Source: Ancrocorticia sp039812645
GTDB taxonomy: Bacteria; Actinomycetota; Actinomycetes; Actinomycetales; Actinomycetaceae
Assembly: GCA_039812645.1 (NCBI GenBank)
Contig: JBDIAV010000009.1
Location: 3,118 to 67,117 of the forward strand
DNA: 64,000 nucleotides
Direction of reading: 5' to 3'
How positions within the stretch are numbered: position 1 is the first letter of the stretch; every line of letters starts with the position of its first letter. The translations under genes and the position numbers were made by a program. Below are positions 33,806 to 43,484 of this stretch, one piece after another. The notes below the pieces were generated by a model, which ran no database searches, was not told the DNA's origin, and worked only from the letters and a program-made list of their open reading frames with translations.

Positions 33806-36237
33806 TTCTTTTGGTGGATAACGCCGACTCCTACACCTATAACCTCTATCAGCTAATCTCCCGGTTAACGGACGACGACGTCGCCGTGGTGCCCGCGTCC
33901 GAGATCGCCTCACCTTCTGAGGCGGCCAGTCGTATCCCGGATCTCGTGCGAGCGGGGCACTTCAGCCATGTGATCATCTCACCCGGTCCGGGACATCCCG
34001 GTCAACCGCTCGATTTTGCCGGCTCGCAAGCGGTCATCGAAGCCGCCCACGGTATCCCCCTTCTTGGAGTATGTCTCGGCCATCAGGGACTTGGGCTGAC
34101 GCACGGCGCTGACGTGGTACAAGCACCCCAGGCCCGGCACGGATATATCAGCCGATTATCACACAGCGGCGAGGGGTTGTTCGCGGGTATTCCGCAAGAC
34201 TTCCAGGTGGTTCGTTACCATTCACTTCATGTGGTGAACGAGGATCACCTGCGGGTTCACGCCCGTTCTGAGGATGGTTTGGTCATGGCGTTTGAGGTTG
34301 TGGGGCAGCCCCATTGGGGCGTGCAGTTCCATCCCGAGTCCATTCTCAGTAAGTACGGGCGGGAGCTAGCCGCGAACTTCTTGGGGCTCTCGGCGGCAGA
34401 CTCGTCAGCGGCGAACCCTTCACGAGTTTTCTTGTCATCTGCGTCGGGATCTTCGGCGCGTTCTAACTTTCCTGCACCTTCACCCTTCCCGGATACTCTC
34501 GTTCCCAGCAGTCTGCCGCAATCATCCGACTCCACGAACACACGTCATTCCCACCCACACGTCAACAACCCGGAGCTTCATGCGCAGGTGCGCAGCTTCG
34601 CCGTCGACCTTGATACTGAAGCAACCTTCCAGGCACTCGCCGCGCGGAATCCGGACGCGCCTCTTTTCTGGCTCGATCCGGATCAGACGTCCGGGCACGG
34701 GTCGCGATACTCGATGATGGGCGCTGTCAGCGGACCCAACTCGCAGACCATCCGCTACCAGGTGGATGACCGCACGGCGCTAATCCGGACGGGCGATGAA
34801 CAGCAAGAGCTACACGATATTGACGTATTCGAGCTGCTCAACGGGCTGATTGAAACGACCACGGTGAGCGGGCTACCCGCAGATTTCCCGGTTTCCGGAG
34901 GGTACTTTGGCTACTTCGGGTACGAGCTGAAGTCTCTGATTCTGGGGCCCAACGCCCACCGCGCGGACACCCCCGACGCCTACTGGCTGCGCCCGGAATC
35001 CCTCATTGTGTACGACCATCGCGAGCGCCTCACCCACCTTCTATGGCTCGGGCCGGAGAAGGAAATCAAGGCGGGTGTCGCAGCGGAGAAGTTGGATCAG
35101 CTTGAAGAGGTATTGCGTGGGAAAGAACCAGGGGCGTCAACGACGGAGTCCGGGCTGTCACTCGGACTCGAACCGGCAGCTGTCTTACCGGAACCTAGTT
35201 CGAGTATCTCCTCAAGGTCAGAGCCAAGCACTTCGGAACCGGACGCGAACAGTTCCTCACAACCGAGACTGAGTGGCGCAGCGCGCGGCACCGAACTTGC
35301 GGGCAACTGGCGCCTCCCCCGCTCCGACTATCTCAACCGCATCGACCAGGCGCAGCAACAACTGCACTCCGGCGACAGCTACGAGGTATGCCTCACCGAC
35401 CGCTTCCTCGGGACCGGCGCCTTCAACGGCCTCACGTACTACTGCGCTCTACGCGCCGCCAACCCGGCCCCTTACGCGGCATACTTTCGTTTCACCGAGT
35501 TTGACGACGACGTCGAGATCGCGTCCGTTTCGCCCGAACGTTTCCTTATGGTCGACGGGCATCGGGTCGCGGAAAGCAAACCGATCAAGGGCACCTCGCC
35601 ACGCGGGGATACCCGGGTGGAGGACGAAGCGCTCAGCCGGGCGCTCCGCGAGGATCCCAAGACGCGGGCCGAGAACCTCATGATCGTCGACCTACTTCGT
35701 AATGATCTGGGCAGAGTGTGCACAGCTGGCAGCGTCACCGTCCCCAAGCTCATGGAGGTTGAGAGTTACCCGACAGTGCATCAGCTGGTCTCCACGATTC
35801 GGGGCGAATTACGACCGGACGTCAGCACACTCGACGCCATTCGCGCTTGCTTCCCCGGCGGTTCCATGACGGGCGCACCCAAGGTAAGGACGGCGGAGAT
35901 CATTGATGCACTGGAGGCTGGCGCTCGCGGCATCTATTCTGGCGCAATCGGTTACCTTGGTTTTGACGGGCAAGCAGATCTCAGCATCGCCATCCGGACG
36001 CTGGTTCGCAACGGCGACAAGTGGAGCGTGGGTGCCGGTGGAGCCATCGTGCTCGATTCTGATCCACATGCCGAGCATGAAGAGAAGAACCTCAAAGCGG
36101 ACAAACTGCTTCGGGTGCTTCGCGAGATGTGGGACTCTCCGGGAAAGCAAGAACGTCACGCTGAACCAACTAAGCACGTCGAACCAACCGAACCAACCGA
36201 ACCAACCAAACACGCCGAGCAAGGAGAGCTCTCATGA
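33802..36237 (+). CDS. pabAB: Aminodeoxychorismate synthase, fused PabA-PabB
   Basis: 811 aa. Residues 1-195 are a class I glutamine amidotransferase with nucleophile Cys91 in GVCLGHQG and His177/Glu179 in QFHPES. After a Ser/Pro-rich linker (about 198-255), the chorismate-utilising domain runs to about 790, with PGGSMTGAPK near 686. PIKGTSPR (594-601) carries Lys596 where anthranilate synthases have Ala, favouring 4-amino-4-deoxychorismate over anthranilate. A second Ser/Glu/Pro-rich insert sits near 435-490, and a Pro-Thr-Glu repeat ends the protein. Overlaps pabC by four bases. Confidence 0.92.
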   Translation: MILLVDNADSYTYNLYQLISRLTDDDVAVVPASEIASPSEAASRIPDLVRAGHFSHVIISPGPGHPGQPLDFAGSQAVIEAAHGIPLLGVCLGHQGLGLTHGADVVQAPQARHGYISRLSHSGEGLFAGIPQDFQVVRYHSLHVVNEDHLRVHARSEDGLVMAFEVVGQPHWGVQFHPESILSKYGRELAANFLGLSAADSSAANPSRVFLSSASGSSARSNFPAPSPFPDTLVPSSLPQSSDSTNTRHSHPHVNNPELHAQVRSFAVDLDTEATFQALAARNPDAPLFWLDPDQTSGHGSRYSMMGAVSGPNSQTIRYQVDDRTALIRTGDEQQELHDIDVFELLNGLIETTTVSGLPADFPVSGGYFGYFGYELKSLILGPNAHRADTPDAYWLRPESLIVYDHRERLTHLLWLGPEKEIKAGVAAEKLDQLEEVLRGKEPGASTTESGLSLGLEPAAVLPEPSSSISSRSEPSTSEPDANSSSQPRLSGAARGTELAGNWRLPRSDYLNRIDQAQQQLHSGDSYEVCLTDRFLGTGAFNGLTYYCALRAANPAPYAAYFRFTEFDDDVEIASVSPERFLMVDGHRVAESKPIKGTSPRGDTRVEDEALSRALREDPKTRAENLMIVDLLRNDLGRVCTAGSVTVPKLMEVESYPTVHQLVSTIRGELRPDVSTLDAIRACFPGGSMTGAPKVRTAEIIDALEAGARGIYSGAIGYLGFDGQADLSIAIRTLVRNGDKWSVGAGGAIVLDSDPHAEHEEKNLKADKLLRVLREMWDSPGKQERHAEPTKHVEPTEPTEPTKHAEQGELS

Positions 36238-37244
36238 CCGGTTGTGACTCAACCAGCTACACATGGACGGCGGCCGGGTGGGTACAGATAGGCGAGGGCA
36301 AAGCGCCAAACGGTCCTCTCCTCGTGGCTGATTCGTGGCGCAGCTCTGACGGACGAGTCGCTGCTTTTGGTGCGCATCGGCGGCGTTTCGAGGAGTCCGT
36401 GGCGAATGTGCTCGCTGCTGATCCGCTCACCAATGGTGTATCCGGTGCAGCTCGGCCTGCTGGCGCACAACCCACTGGCGCACAACTCGACGCAGAGTGG
36501 TTTGACACAAAGTGGACGGCATTCTGGCACGGAGTCACCGCCACTGTCCAACGCGCGCACCGAGACTCTGGCAATCCCGAATTGTTTCCACGGGTCAGTC
36601 TGAGAAGCCACGGCCCCAACGCAAATACCAAGGGATCCAACATTCGCGAAATCTCCGGGACTCCCGTCGATTCCGGCGAGGACGCGGCGCCGTCGTCGGC
36701 CATAACTCACCACCCCGACATCCTGTCACTTGTCCTCGAAGTGCGTCCGGCTCCGCCAATTCGCCCTGTCACTCAGTTGCTGTATACGCCCATTCCTGAT
36801 CCGCGACGTAGCCCACGGATCAAAGGCCCTGACCTCGCACGCCTTTCCAAGGCCCGAGAGCAGGCGGTGGCTCAGGGATTCGATGATCTCCTGCTGTGTG
36901 CCCACGACGGCACCATCCTCGAAACCTGCACTGGCAACCTCATGTGGTGGGACGGCGGCACAGCCGTGTTTCCCCAACGTCAGGATCAGCTGTTACCGGG
37001 CGTGACAGCCGAACAGGTGCGGTTGCGCCTCGAAGAAACCAGCACGCCGCTGCGTTTCGCGGATATCTCGCTTCCCGAGTTGGCGGGCCGCGCGGTCTGG
37101 TTCCTCAACTCCCTGCACGGGATCTCACCCGTGGTCACTCTGTCCGACCGCGGCAAGAATGTCCCCCTTGCCCGACACCCACATGAGGACGAATGGCGCG
37201 AGTGGTGGCTGGCAACGCAAGGTGGCGGGTGTGAAGCCAGTTGA
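36234..37244 (+). CDS. pabC: Aminodeoxychorismate lyase (class IV PLP enzyme)
   Basis: 336 aa, somewhat longer than usual because of an insert around residues 115-160. Class IV aminotransferase features are ETCTGNLMWWDGGTAVFP and LPGVTAEQVRLRLEE; the PLP lysine is probably in RIKGPDLARL. The enzyme splits aminodeoxychorismate into p-aminobenzoate and pyruvate. The start overlaps the pabAB stop (ATGA). A branched-chain-type aminotransferase is the alternative but the operon argues for PabC. Confidence 0.88.
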   Translation: MTGCDSTSYTWTAAGWVQIGEGKAPNGPLLVADSWRSSDGRVAAFGAHRRRFEESVANVLAADPLTNGVSGAARPAGAQPTGAQLDAEWFDTKWTAFWHGVTATVQRAHRDSGNPELFPRVSLRSHGPNANTKGSNIREISGTPVDSGEDAAPSSAITHHPDILSLVLEVRPAPPIRPVTQLLYTPIPDPRRSPRIKGPDLARLSKAREQAVAQGFDDLLLCAHDGTILETCTGNLMWWDGGTAVFPQRQDQLLPGVTAEQVRLRLEETSTPLRFADISLPELAGRAVWFLNSLHGISPVVTLSDRGKNVPLARHPHEDEWREWWLATQGGGCEAS

Positions 37245-37377
37245 CCATGAGGATGGGCAGCGCGAGCGCTACTTGCGGGCTGTATTGCGGCCTTCGGGCA
37301 CAACCTCTCAAGAACGCTGCCCCTCCCCAGGGCGGGCGTCACGAACTACAGTGAGGACAACCGATGGAGGAGAAACG

Positions 37378-38253
37378 ATGGCAAAGAAGTTCTGGAGCGA
37401 CGACGTCGTCGACCTACTGAAAGTACGTGACGGCTTCCGCTTAGCCGACGTCGAACCGTCCGCCACGCCCGGGACGAAACGGGACAAGGCCGCGGGCGAG
37501 GAGGAACTGGCACGCGCCACGCCGGAGCTGCGCGAGTTGCAGGAGAAGCTGTACGCGCAGAGCAGGGTGGATGCGAAGGATCATGATCGGCTACTCGTCG
37601 TGCTCCAGGCAATGGATGCGGCGGGCAAGGGCGGAATCGTCAATTTCGTGTTTGCACAGGTGGAGCCCTACGGCCTTCTGCTTTCCTCGTTCAAGGCCCC
37701 GACCGCCGAGGAACGTGCCCACGATTTCCTCTGGCGCATCGAGAAGCGCGTGCCCGGCCCCGGCGTCATCGGAGTTTTCGACCGCTCCCACTACGAGGAC
37801 GTGCTCATTCAACGCGTGCGGTCCTTTGCCCCTCCCGAGGAGATCGAGCGCCGCTACGGAGCGATCGTCGATTTTGAACGGCGCCTCTCCGAGAATGGAA
37901 CGCGGATCATCAAGGTCATGCTGCATATTTCGCCCGAGGAGCAGGCCAAACGGCTTGAGGCGCGGCTCGACACCCCCGAAAAGCACTGGAAATACAACCC
38001 CGGCGACGTGAGCGAGCGCGAGCTCTGGCCGCAGTATATGGAGGCCTTCCAGATCGCCATCGAGCGCACCAACGCCGAGCACGCCCCATGGTATGTGGTG
38101 CCTGCCAACGAGAAGTGGTACGCCCGCGCGGCGGTGCAGCACATCGCCATCACCGAATTGGAGCAAATGGGAGTCGCATGGCCCGGCGGGGACTTCGACG
38201 TCGAAGCCGAGCGCAAACGCCTTAAGGCTACGAAGGACATGCGCTGGCCGTGA
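37378..38253 (+). CDS. ppk2: Polyphosphate kinase 2 family protein
   Basis: 291 aa, single-domain PPK2. Walker A MDAAGKGG is at 79-86, Walker B/lid elements FDRSHYEDVL near 134-143 and RRLSENGTRIIKVMLHIS follow. PPK2 enzymes phosphorylate NMP or NDP with polyphosphate. The ATG at 37378 follows GGAGGAGAAACG and is preferred over the longer open frame that overlaps pabC. The 3-prime end ATGCGCTGGCCGTG is duplicated 26 bp downstream, a small local duplication. Confidence 0.92.
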   Translation: MAKKFWSDDVVDLLKVRDGFRLADVEPSATPGTKRDKAAGEEELARATPELRELQEKLYAQSRVDAKDHDRLLVVLQAMDAAGKGGIVNFVFAQVEPYGLLLSSFKAPTAEERAHDFLWRIEKRVPGPGVIGVFDRSHYEDVLIQRVRSFAPPEEIERRYGAIVDFERRLSENGTRIIKVMLHISPEEQAKRLEARLDTPEKHWKYNPGDVSERELWPQYMEAFQIAIERTNAEHAPWYVVPANEKWYARAAVQHIAITELEQMGVAWPGGDFDVEAERKRLKATKDMRWP

Positions 38254-38311
38254 GGCCGCAAGAGATGCGCTGGCCGTGGCGCCTGGACATCGCCACGCCA
38301 CCGACCTCGAC

Positions 38312-39172
38312 TCACCCGGCGGCGTAAAGCTCGGTCACCGCACTGACCAGGTCATCCAACCCCGCGGGCCGATGGTCACGCCACCAGATGAGGCGCACCG
38401 GAATGCGTGGCCCATCCTTGATCGGCCGGTAGGTGATCTCCGGCCGCGGATGATGGTGCGCCGTCGCCTCCGACGTGGTTCCCACTCCCCGACCGGCCGC
38501 GATGAGATCAAACCATGCATCCGCATTCGGCGCCTCGATGGTCTGAATCGGCTGGGTCTGCGCACCCCACAGCTGACTGCGCGTCGTCCCTACCCGCAGA
38601 TCAACAACAACGGTGCGCTCCGCAATCTCCGCCATCGCCAGCTGGCGCCGCCTCGCCCACTGCGCATCGTCACTTGAGTACGCGGCCATCCGTTTCTCCA
38701 ATCCGACGACGACGGATTCGAAGCGCTTCTCGTCCACCGGAATTCGGACGACGGCGACGTCGCACACGCCTTCAGCCAAACCTGCTGTCGGTGAGTCATA
38801 ACGGACCAATTCCAGATCGATGGCTTCGTGGGTGCTCGCCCAGTCTCGTTGCAGGCGCGCCGTGTGTTTCCCCAGCGCAGCCCAGGCATAGCCGAGCCGC
38901 AGTGTGCCGTGGCGGTCCGAGAGAAACTCGTCAAATCTTGCGGCTTCGGCGAGAACGCGCCGAGCGTACGGAAGGACCTGTTGCCCGGTTCGGGTTAACT
39001 CACAACCGCGCGGTACTCGCCGCAGGAGCAGATCACCCACCTTCTTCTCCAAGTGCGCGATGGTTCGCGAGACCGCAGCCTGGGAGACGTAAAGCTGCGA
39101 GGCGGCTTCCGTGAACGATCCGGCGTCAGCTACAGCGACGAAGAAGCGCAGTTCCCGTAAATCCCAATCCAT
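38312..39172 (-). CDS. LysR-family transcriptional regulator
   Basis: 286 aa from ATG 39172. The N-terminal HTH reads LRELRFFVAVADAGSFTEAA and LYVSQAAVSRTIAHLEKKVG; the effector domain (about 88-286) begins LRLGYAWAALGKHTARL. It is divergent from the EamA exporter; the 51-bp gap contains the palindrome at 39181-39193. Target and ligand unknown. Confidence 0.9.
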   Translation of the reverse strand: MDWDLRELRFFVAVADAGSFTEAASQLYVSQAAVSRTIAHLEKKVGDLLLRRVPRGCELTRTGQQVLPYARRVLAEAARFDEFLSDRHGTLRLGYAWAALGKHTARLQRDWASTHEAIDLELVRYDSPTAGLAEGVCDVAVVRIPVDEKRFESVVVGLEKRMAAYSSDDAQWARRRQLAMAEIAERTVVVDLRVGTTRSQLWGAQTQPIQTIEAPNADAWFDLIAAGRGVGTTSEATAHHHPRPEITYRPIKDGPRIPVRLIWWRDHRPAGLDDLVSAVTELYAAG

Positions 39173-39180
39173 AACCAAAG

Positions 39181-39193
39181 CGTATGGCATACG
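39181..39193. promoter_or_regulatory. Candidate LysR operator
   Basis: CGTATGGCATACG is a perfect inverted repeat around a central G, 9 bp upstream of the regulator start and 31 bp upstream of the exporter start. It fits autoregulation plus control of the exporter. Confidence 0.5.
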
Positions 39194-39223
39194 TAAAAGA
39201 TGCACTAGGTTTATGGCTAGAGC

Positions 39224-40258
39224 ATGGTTTTACTTGATCGTATGAGTAGAGCATGCAGGACAGCTGGGGTGACTCAGGGAGCTGGGCAGGGTGACGCGAC
39301 CAACCTCCCCGAATCTGGAAACAACATGGGGAATGCAGACTCCTTGGCGAGGGTCGGTACTCCGGTGATTCAATCCGCTCCAGACACAAACGATGGCGTG
39401 TCCAGCAAGGAGATGTCAGCTCAATCACGGCTCCGCACTGGGATTGCACTCATGCTCTCCAGCTCCATCTCCAACCAGGTGGGGGCGTCCTTCGGCGCCA
39501 TGGCTTTCTCCTCGATCGGACCCATGGGCGTTGTGGCGATCCGCCAGTTCATCACCGCAGCGGTGCTCCTACCGCTCGTCCGGCCAAGGTTTCGTGGGCT
39601 GGGCTCGAAACGGTGGTTGCTGGTGACTGGGCTCGCCGTCGTCTTCAGTGTCATGAATCTCTGCCTGTATGCCGCGGTCGAACGAATCGGTCTCGGACTC
39701 GCGGTGACGTTGGAGTTCCTTGGGCCGTTGGCAGTTGCCATTGCTAGCTCGCGCCGCCGCCTCGACTTCGGGTGTGCTCTACTTGCCGGAATCGGAGTGG
39801 TGGTGCTGACAAATCCTGGGCCGAGCGCCGACGTCGTCGGAATATCTCTCGCCCTGATCGCCGCGACCGCGTGGGGCTGCTACATCCTTCTCAACAGATC
39901 TATTGGGGCGCAGTTGCCAGGATTGGAGGGAACCGCGTTGGCGAGCGGCATCTCAGCCATGGTGTGGATTCCCGTGGCGGCATGGTGGTTCACGACCCAC
40001 GAGGTGACCATAACGGCGCTCGGACTGGCGGCCACCTGCGGCGTTCTCTCCTCGATCGTTCCCTACGTCGCCGATCTTTCCGCGTTGCGTTACGTTCCGG
40101 CCCATGTGTTCGGGACCTTCACCAGCGTCAATCCCGTGTGGGCTGCGTTGGCGGGGTGGCTACTTCTCGGGCAAATACTGGAGGTCAACGAGTGGGTAGG
40201 GATCGCGCTCATTGTGGCGAGCAACGCCGTGGTGGTGTGGAGAAGCCGAGCACGCTAA
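39224..40258 (+). CDS. EamA/RhtA-type DMT-superfamily exporter
   Basis: Up to 344 aa; the first 60 or so residues are polar and the real start may be 39242 or 39326. Ten transmembrane helices in two EamA halves follow, with RQFITAAVLLPL and LEFLGPLAVAIASSRR typical of RhtA/YddG-like amino acid or metabolite exporters. Probably controlled by the divergent LysR protein. Substrate not deducible. Confidence 0.85.
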   Translation: MVLLDRMSRACRTAGVTQGAGQGDATNLPESGNNMGNADSLARVGTPVIQSAPDTNDGVSSKEMSAQSRLRTGIALMLSSSISNQVGASFGAMAFSSIGPMGVVAIRQFITAAVLLPLVRPRFRGLGSKRWLLVTGLAVVFSVMNLCLYAAVERIGLGLAVTLEFLGPLAVAIASSRRRLDFGCALLAGIGVVVLTNPGPSADVVGISLALIAATAWGCYILLNRSIGAQLPGLEGTALASGISAMVWIPVAAWWFTTHEVTITALGLAATCGVLSSIVPYVADLSALRYVPAHVFGTFTSVNPVWAALAGWLLLGQILEVNEWVGIALIVASNAVVVWRSRAR

Positions 40259-40290
40259 CACTGGGATCATCCCCACAGGTCAACTCATTG

Positions 40291-40313
40291 ATTCCATATA
40301 TCCCAAGTGGAAT
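40291..40313. promoter_or_regulatory. Possible PadR operator
   Basis: ATTCCA (40291-40296) and TGGAAT (40308-40313) form an inverted pair 80 bp upstream of the PadR start, with CATATG/TATATA-rich DNA around. Short arms; low confidence. Confidence 0.3.
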
Positions 40314-40392
40314 ACTCGACGTGGAACATATGCAGTTTCCAGGCTCCCTGCTGCGGAAAGCAAAGGCACACTGTCATCGGGAAAGGACTGAC

Positions 40393-41061
40393 ATGGCACG
40401 GCGAGATATTACTCCCCTAGGCATCACCGCCCTAGCTCTCCTCGAAGAACTGGGAGAGTCCTATCCCTACGAGATGTACCAAGTGCTGCTCAAGCGCTCC
40501 GCGGATCACGTAGTCAAACTGAGCACCGGAACCCTCTACCACACCATCGATCGACTCGCCGAACGCGGGCTCGTACGCCCCACCTGCACCGAACGCCACG
40601 GCAATCGCCCAGAGCGCACTGCCTATGAGATCACCCCCGAAGGGATTGAAGCACTGCGCAATCGCGTCACCGATCTGCTGGCACATCCGCCTGAGGAGTA
40701 CCCGGTGTTCCCCGTCGTCGTCGGCGAAATTCATCACCTCTCCCCAGATGCTGCCGTGAATCTGCTGGAACGGCGGGCCAAACAACTCCAGGCAGCTCGA
40801 GAACCGCTGATGGAACGCCTTGATGGCGCACACAGAAGGGGCGTCGCGCGGCGTTTCCTTCTCGGCGCCGATTACATGCTCTCGCAACTGGATGCCAATC
40901 TTGCGTGGACCCACAACCTCATTCACGACATCACATCCGGCGCACTCGACTGGGACACGCTGAACACTCCCACTGCGGCCGTCGCTCAAAATGCCGCCGT
41001 CGCTCCCGGCCGGGATACTACCGGCCAGAATCCCTCTGCTCTTTCCGAGGACAACCAATGA
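40393..41061 (+). CDS. PadR-family transcriptional regulator
   Basis: 222 aa from ATG 40393, preceded by AAAGGA. The PadR winged helix covers about residues 8-85: GITALALLEELGESYPYEMY, LSTGTLYHTIDRLAERGLV and RTAYEITPEGIEAL. A C-terminal helical region follows, with an Ala/Thr-rich tail. The stop overlaps the MFS exporter start (ATGA), so it is probably the local repressor of that exporter. Confidence 0.9.
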   Translation: MARRDITPLGITALALLEELGESYPYEMYQVLLKRSADHVVKLSTGTLYHTIDRLAERGLVRPTCTERHGNRPERTAYEITPEGIEALRNRVTDLLAHPPEEYPVFPVVVGEIHHLSPDAAVNLLERRAKQLQAAREPLMERLDGAHRRGVARRFLLGADYMLSQLDANLAWTHNLIHDITSGALDWDTLNTPTAAVAQNAAVAPGRDTTGQNPSALSEDNQ

Positions 41062-42581
41062 ACGCTACAGTCTCCGCCGCACACTCCGGCCAACCACGCT
41101 CCGGCACCCCAACCCCGGCTGCCGAACGCAACCCCTGGATCACACTTTGGGTGATGATTATCGGGTTCTTTATGATGCTCCTCGACACAACGATCGTCGC
41201 GGTCGCCAATCCGAGTATTCAGGAGGGTCTCGGGGTCGACGTCGGCGCCGTCATCTGGGTGACCTCCGCCTACCTCCTCGCCTACTCCGTTCCGATGCTC
41301 ATTGCCGGGCGCATGGGCGACCGCTTCGGCCCGCGCAACATCTACCTCATCGGACTACTCATCTTCACACTCGCCTCCCTATGGTGTGGGCTCTCACCGC
41401 GCATGCCCGGAAGCCCAATCGGGAGCCTTATCACGGCCCGTGCGGTGCAGGGCATTGGAGCTGGGCTCATGAGCCCGCAGACCATGGCCGTCATTCAACG
41501 CATCTTCCCACCCGCGCGACGCGGCGGCGCCATGGCGATCTGGGGCGCTGTCTCCGGTGTGGCAACCCTCGTGGGTCCAGTGCTTGGAGGACTGCTTGTT
41601 GACGCTTTCGGATGGGAATGGATCTTCTTCGTCAACGTTCCCATCGGCATCATCGGACTTATCCTGGGATGGATCTACATCCCCAAGCTCGAAACTCATA
41701 GCCACCGATTCGACTGGTTTGGAGTGGTCATGTCCGCCGTCGGAGTGTTTTTCCTTGTCTTTGGCGTGCAGGAGGGTAACTCACACGACTGGAACGGGTG
41801 GGTCATTGCCTCAATCGTCTTCGGACTCGTCACCCTCGCAGGTTTTATCGCCTGGCAACGCGCGGGCAAGGTGGAACCACTTATGCCGCTCAGCCTTTTC
41901 AAGGACCGCAACTTCTCCGTCTCCACCGGTGCCACCTTCCTGGTTGGACTCTCTGTCACCGCGATGTCAATCCCGCTTTATTACTACTTCCAGGTGGTGC
42001 GCGGACTCAATCCGACGTACTCCGCACTTATGACGCTGCCCGCTCCGGTTCTCAGCATCCTGCTCGCGCCTCTGGCTGGCAAGCTCATTGATCGGGTGCA
42101 CCCACGCTTGCTCGCCGTGCCCGGTCTTGCCTTCGCATCGCTCGGTCTGTGGCTCTACGTATTCATGACCAAGGCCGATATCGCGTGGGGCTGGCTCATG
42201 ATTCCGTCGGTCGTGTTCGGACTTGGAAACGCCTTCATGTGGGGGCCGCTGAGCACCACCTCGACGCGCAACCTACCGCCGCAAGTAGCCGGTGCGGCCT
42301 CCGGCGTGTACAACACTGGGCGCCAACTTGGCAGCGTCATTGGGTCAGCCGCCATTGCCTCCCTCGTGACGGCGCGGCTAACCCATTATCTGCCGGGGGT
42401 CTCGCAGGAGTTCTCGCAGTCATCCGGCGGGGCCGGTATACCCACCGAAATCGCGGAACGATTCACCAGCGCCATGACGGATTCCCTCATGATGCCAGCT
42501 ATCGGCCTACTCGCCGCCGCCGCGGTGGCAAGTTTCCTCATCACGCCGCGCACCCAACAGGCGCGGGGGCAAAAGGAGTAG
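41058..42581 (+). CDS. MFS drug-efflux transporter, DHA2 (EmrB/QacA) family
   Basis: 507 aa with about 14 transmembrane helices. Motif D1 LLDTTIVAVANPSI, motif A GRMGDRFGPRNIY and motif C in GAVSGVATLVGPVLGG identify a DHA2 proton antiporter. Its start overlaps the PadR stop. Substrates of such pumps are hydrophobic cations, dyes or antibiotics; none can be named here. Confidence 0.92.
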   Translation: MNATVSAAHSGQPRSGTPTPAAERNPWITLWVMIIGFFMMLLDTTIVAVANPSIQEGLGVDVGAVIWVTSAYLLAYSVPMLIAGRMGDRFGPRNIYLIGLLIFTLASLWCGLSPRMPGSPIGSLITARAVQGIGAGLMSPQTMAVIQRIFPPARRGGAMAIWGAVSGVATLVGPVLGGLLVDAFGWEWIFFVNVPIGIIGLILGWIYIPKLETHSHRFDWFGVVMSAVGVFFLVFGVQEGNSHDWNGWVIASIVFGLVTLAGFIAWQRAGKVEPLMPLSLFKDRNFSVSTGATFLVGLSVTAMSIPLYYYFQVVRGLNPTYSALMTLPAPVLSILLAPLAGKLIDRVHPRLLAVPGLAFASLGLWLYVFMTKADIAWGWLMIPSVVFGLGNAFMWGPLSTTSTRNLPPQVAGAASGVYNTGRQLGSVIGSAAIASLVTARLTHYLPGVSQEFSQSSGGAGIPTEIAERFTSAMTDSLMMPAIGLLAAAAVASFLITPRTQQARGQKE

Positions 42582-42660
42582 CTGCAGAGGTTGATGCGGA
42601 CGGAAGTCTCACCATACTTCGGGGAGATCCGTGGTGGTCAAGGAAGGCGGAAACAAGTTT

Positions 42661-42686
42661 TAGTAGGTAGACTGATCTACCTACTA
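42661..42686. promoter_or_regulatory. TetR operator at the start of the TetR-DMT operon
   Basis: TAGTAGGTAG (42661-42670) and CTACCTACTA (42677-42686) are perfect 10-bp inverted arms around ACTGAT. The palindrome ends directly at the AGGAGG ribosome site, so bound repressor would block its own gene. Confidence 0.75.
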
Positions 42687-42695
42687 GGAGGTGAC

Positions 42696-43484
42696 ATGAC
42701 GTCTTCATCAACTTCGGCTGACTCGAACTCGGCGACCGCAGATACTTCGTCCACGTCAGTCATGTCGAAAACGACTCGGCGATCCGCGCGCTCGCGGCTA
42801 CTCGATGCCGCAGCAACCCTCTTCTATGCCGATGGCATGACAGCCACCGGGATTGACAAGATCACCGCCGAGGCAGGCGTTGCCCGCAAGAGCCTCTACA
42901 ACAACTTCGCGTCGAAGGACGAGCTCATGCTCGCCTACATCGAGCGGCGCCACGAGGAGTGGTTGGAGCTGTATCAGAGGAGACTGGAGGAAATCGGGAC
43001 GGGAGTTGCTTCTCATACGGCAGAGGCTTCTACTTCGGGCATCGGGTCTTCTTCAACCACAGAGCTCTCTTCCATTTCAGAAGTGACAGGGGTCGCCACA
43101 GCGGAAAAAGATGGAAAAGCTGTCACCCTACTCGGCGGAAAATCCGGGGTATTCGCCATTTTCGACGCCTATCTTGACCACGCCGAGGCCGCCTATCCCC
43201 ACGGCTTCCGTGGATGCGGGCTCCTTAACGCCGCCGCCGAGCTGCCTGCTGGCACACCCGGACGTGAGGCCGTTCGCAGGCACAAAGAGGAGGTGGAGTC
43301 GCTTCTCGTCGCACACCTGAAGGAAGCTGGCACACCAGATCCCCATGGCATGGCCGAACACCTCTCCTTCCTCCTTGAAGGCGCAATGAGTCGAGCTGGC
43401 CTAGAAGGGCAGCCGGACCGGATTCTACATGCCCGGAAACTCGCCGAGTCGCTGATGGAGTCTACGACGGAGGAGTCACGGTGA
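42696..43484 (+). CDS. TetR-family transcriptional regulator
   Basis: 262 aa from ATG 42696 after AGGAGGTGAC. A Ser/Thr-rich leader (1-28) precedes the HTH: RSRLLDAAATLFYADGMTAT and ITAEAGVARKSLYNNFASKD. The C-terminal domain contains GFRGCGLLNAAAELP, typical of the TetR_C group with a conserved Cys, and a Ser/Thr-rich insert near 105-140. Overlaps the next exporter gene as GTGA; probable repressor of that operon. Confidence 0.9.
   Translation: MTSSSTSADSNSATADTSSTSVMSKTTRRSARSRLLDAAATLFYADGMTATGIDKITAEAGVARKSLYNNFASKDELMLAYIERRHEEWLELYQRRLEEIGTGVASHTAEASTSGIGSSSTTELSSISEVTGVATAEKDGKAVTLLGGKSGVFAIFDAYLDHAEAAYPHGFRGCGLLNAAAELPAGTPGREAVRRHKEEVESLLVAHLKEAGTPDPHGMAEHLSFLLEGAMSRAGLEGQPDRILHARKLAESLMESTTEESR

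Noticed and set aside
37159..37377. N-terminal extension of the PPK2 gene overlapping pabC
   Set aside because: The ATG at 37378 has a strong GGAGGAG site and starts at the family's normal N-terminus.
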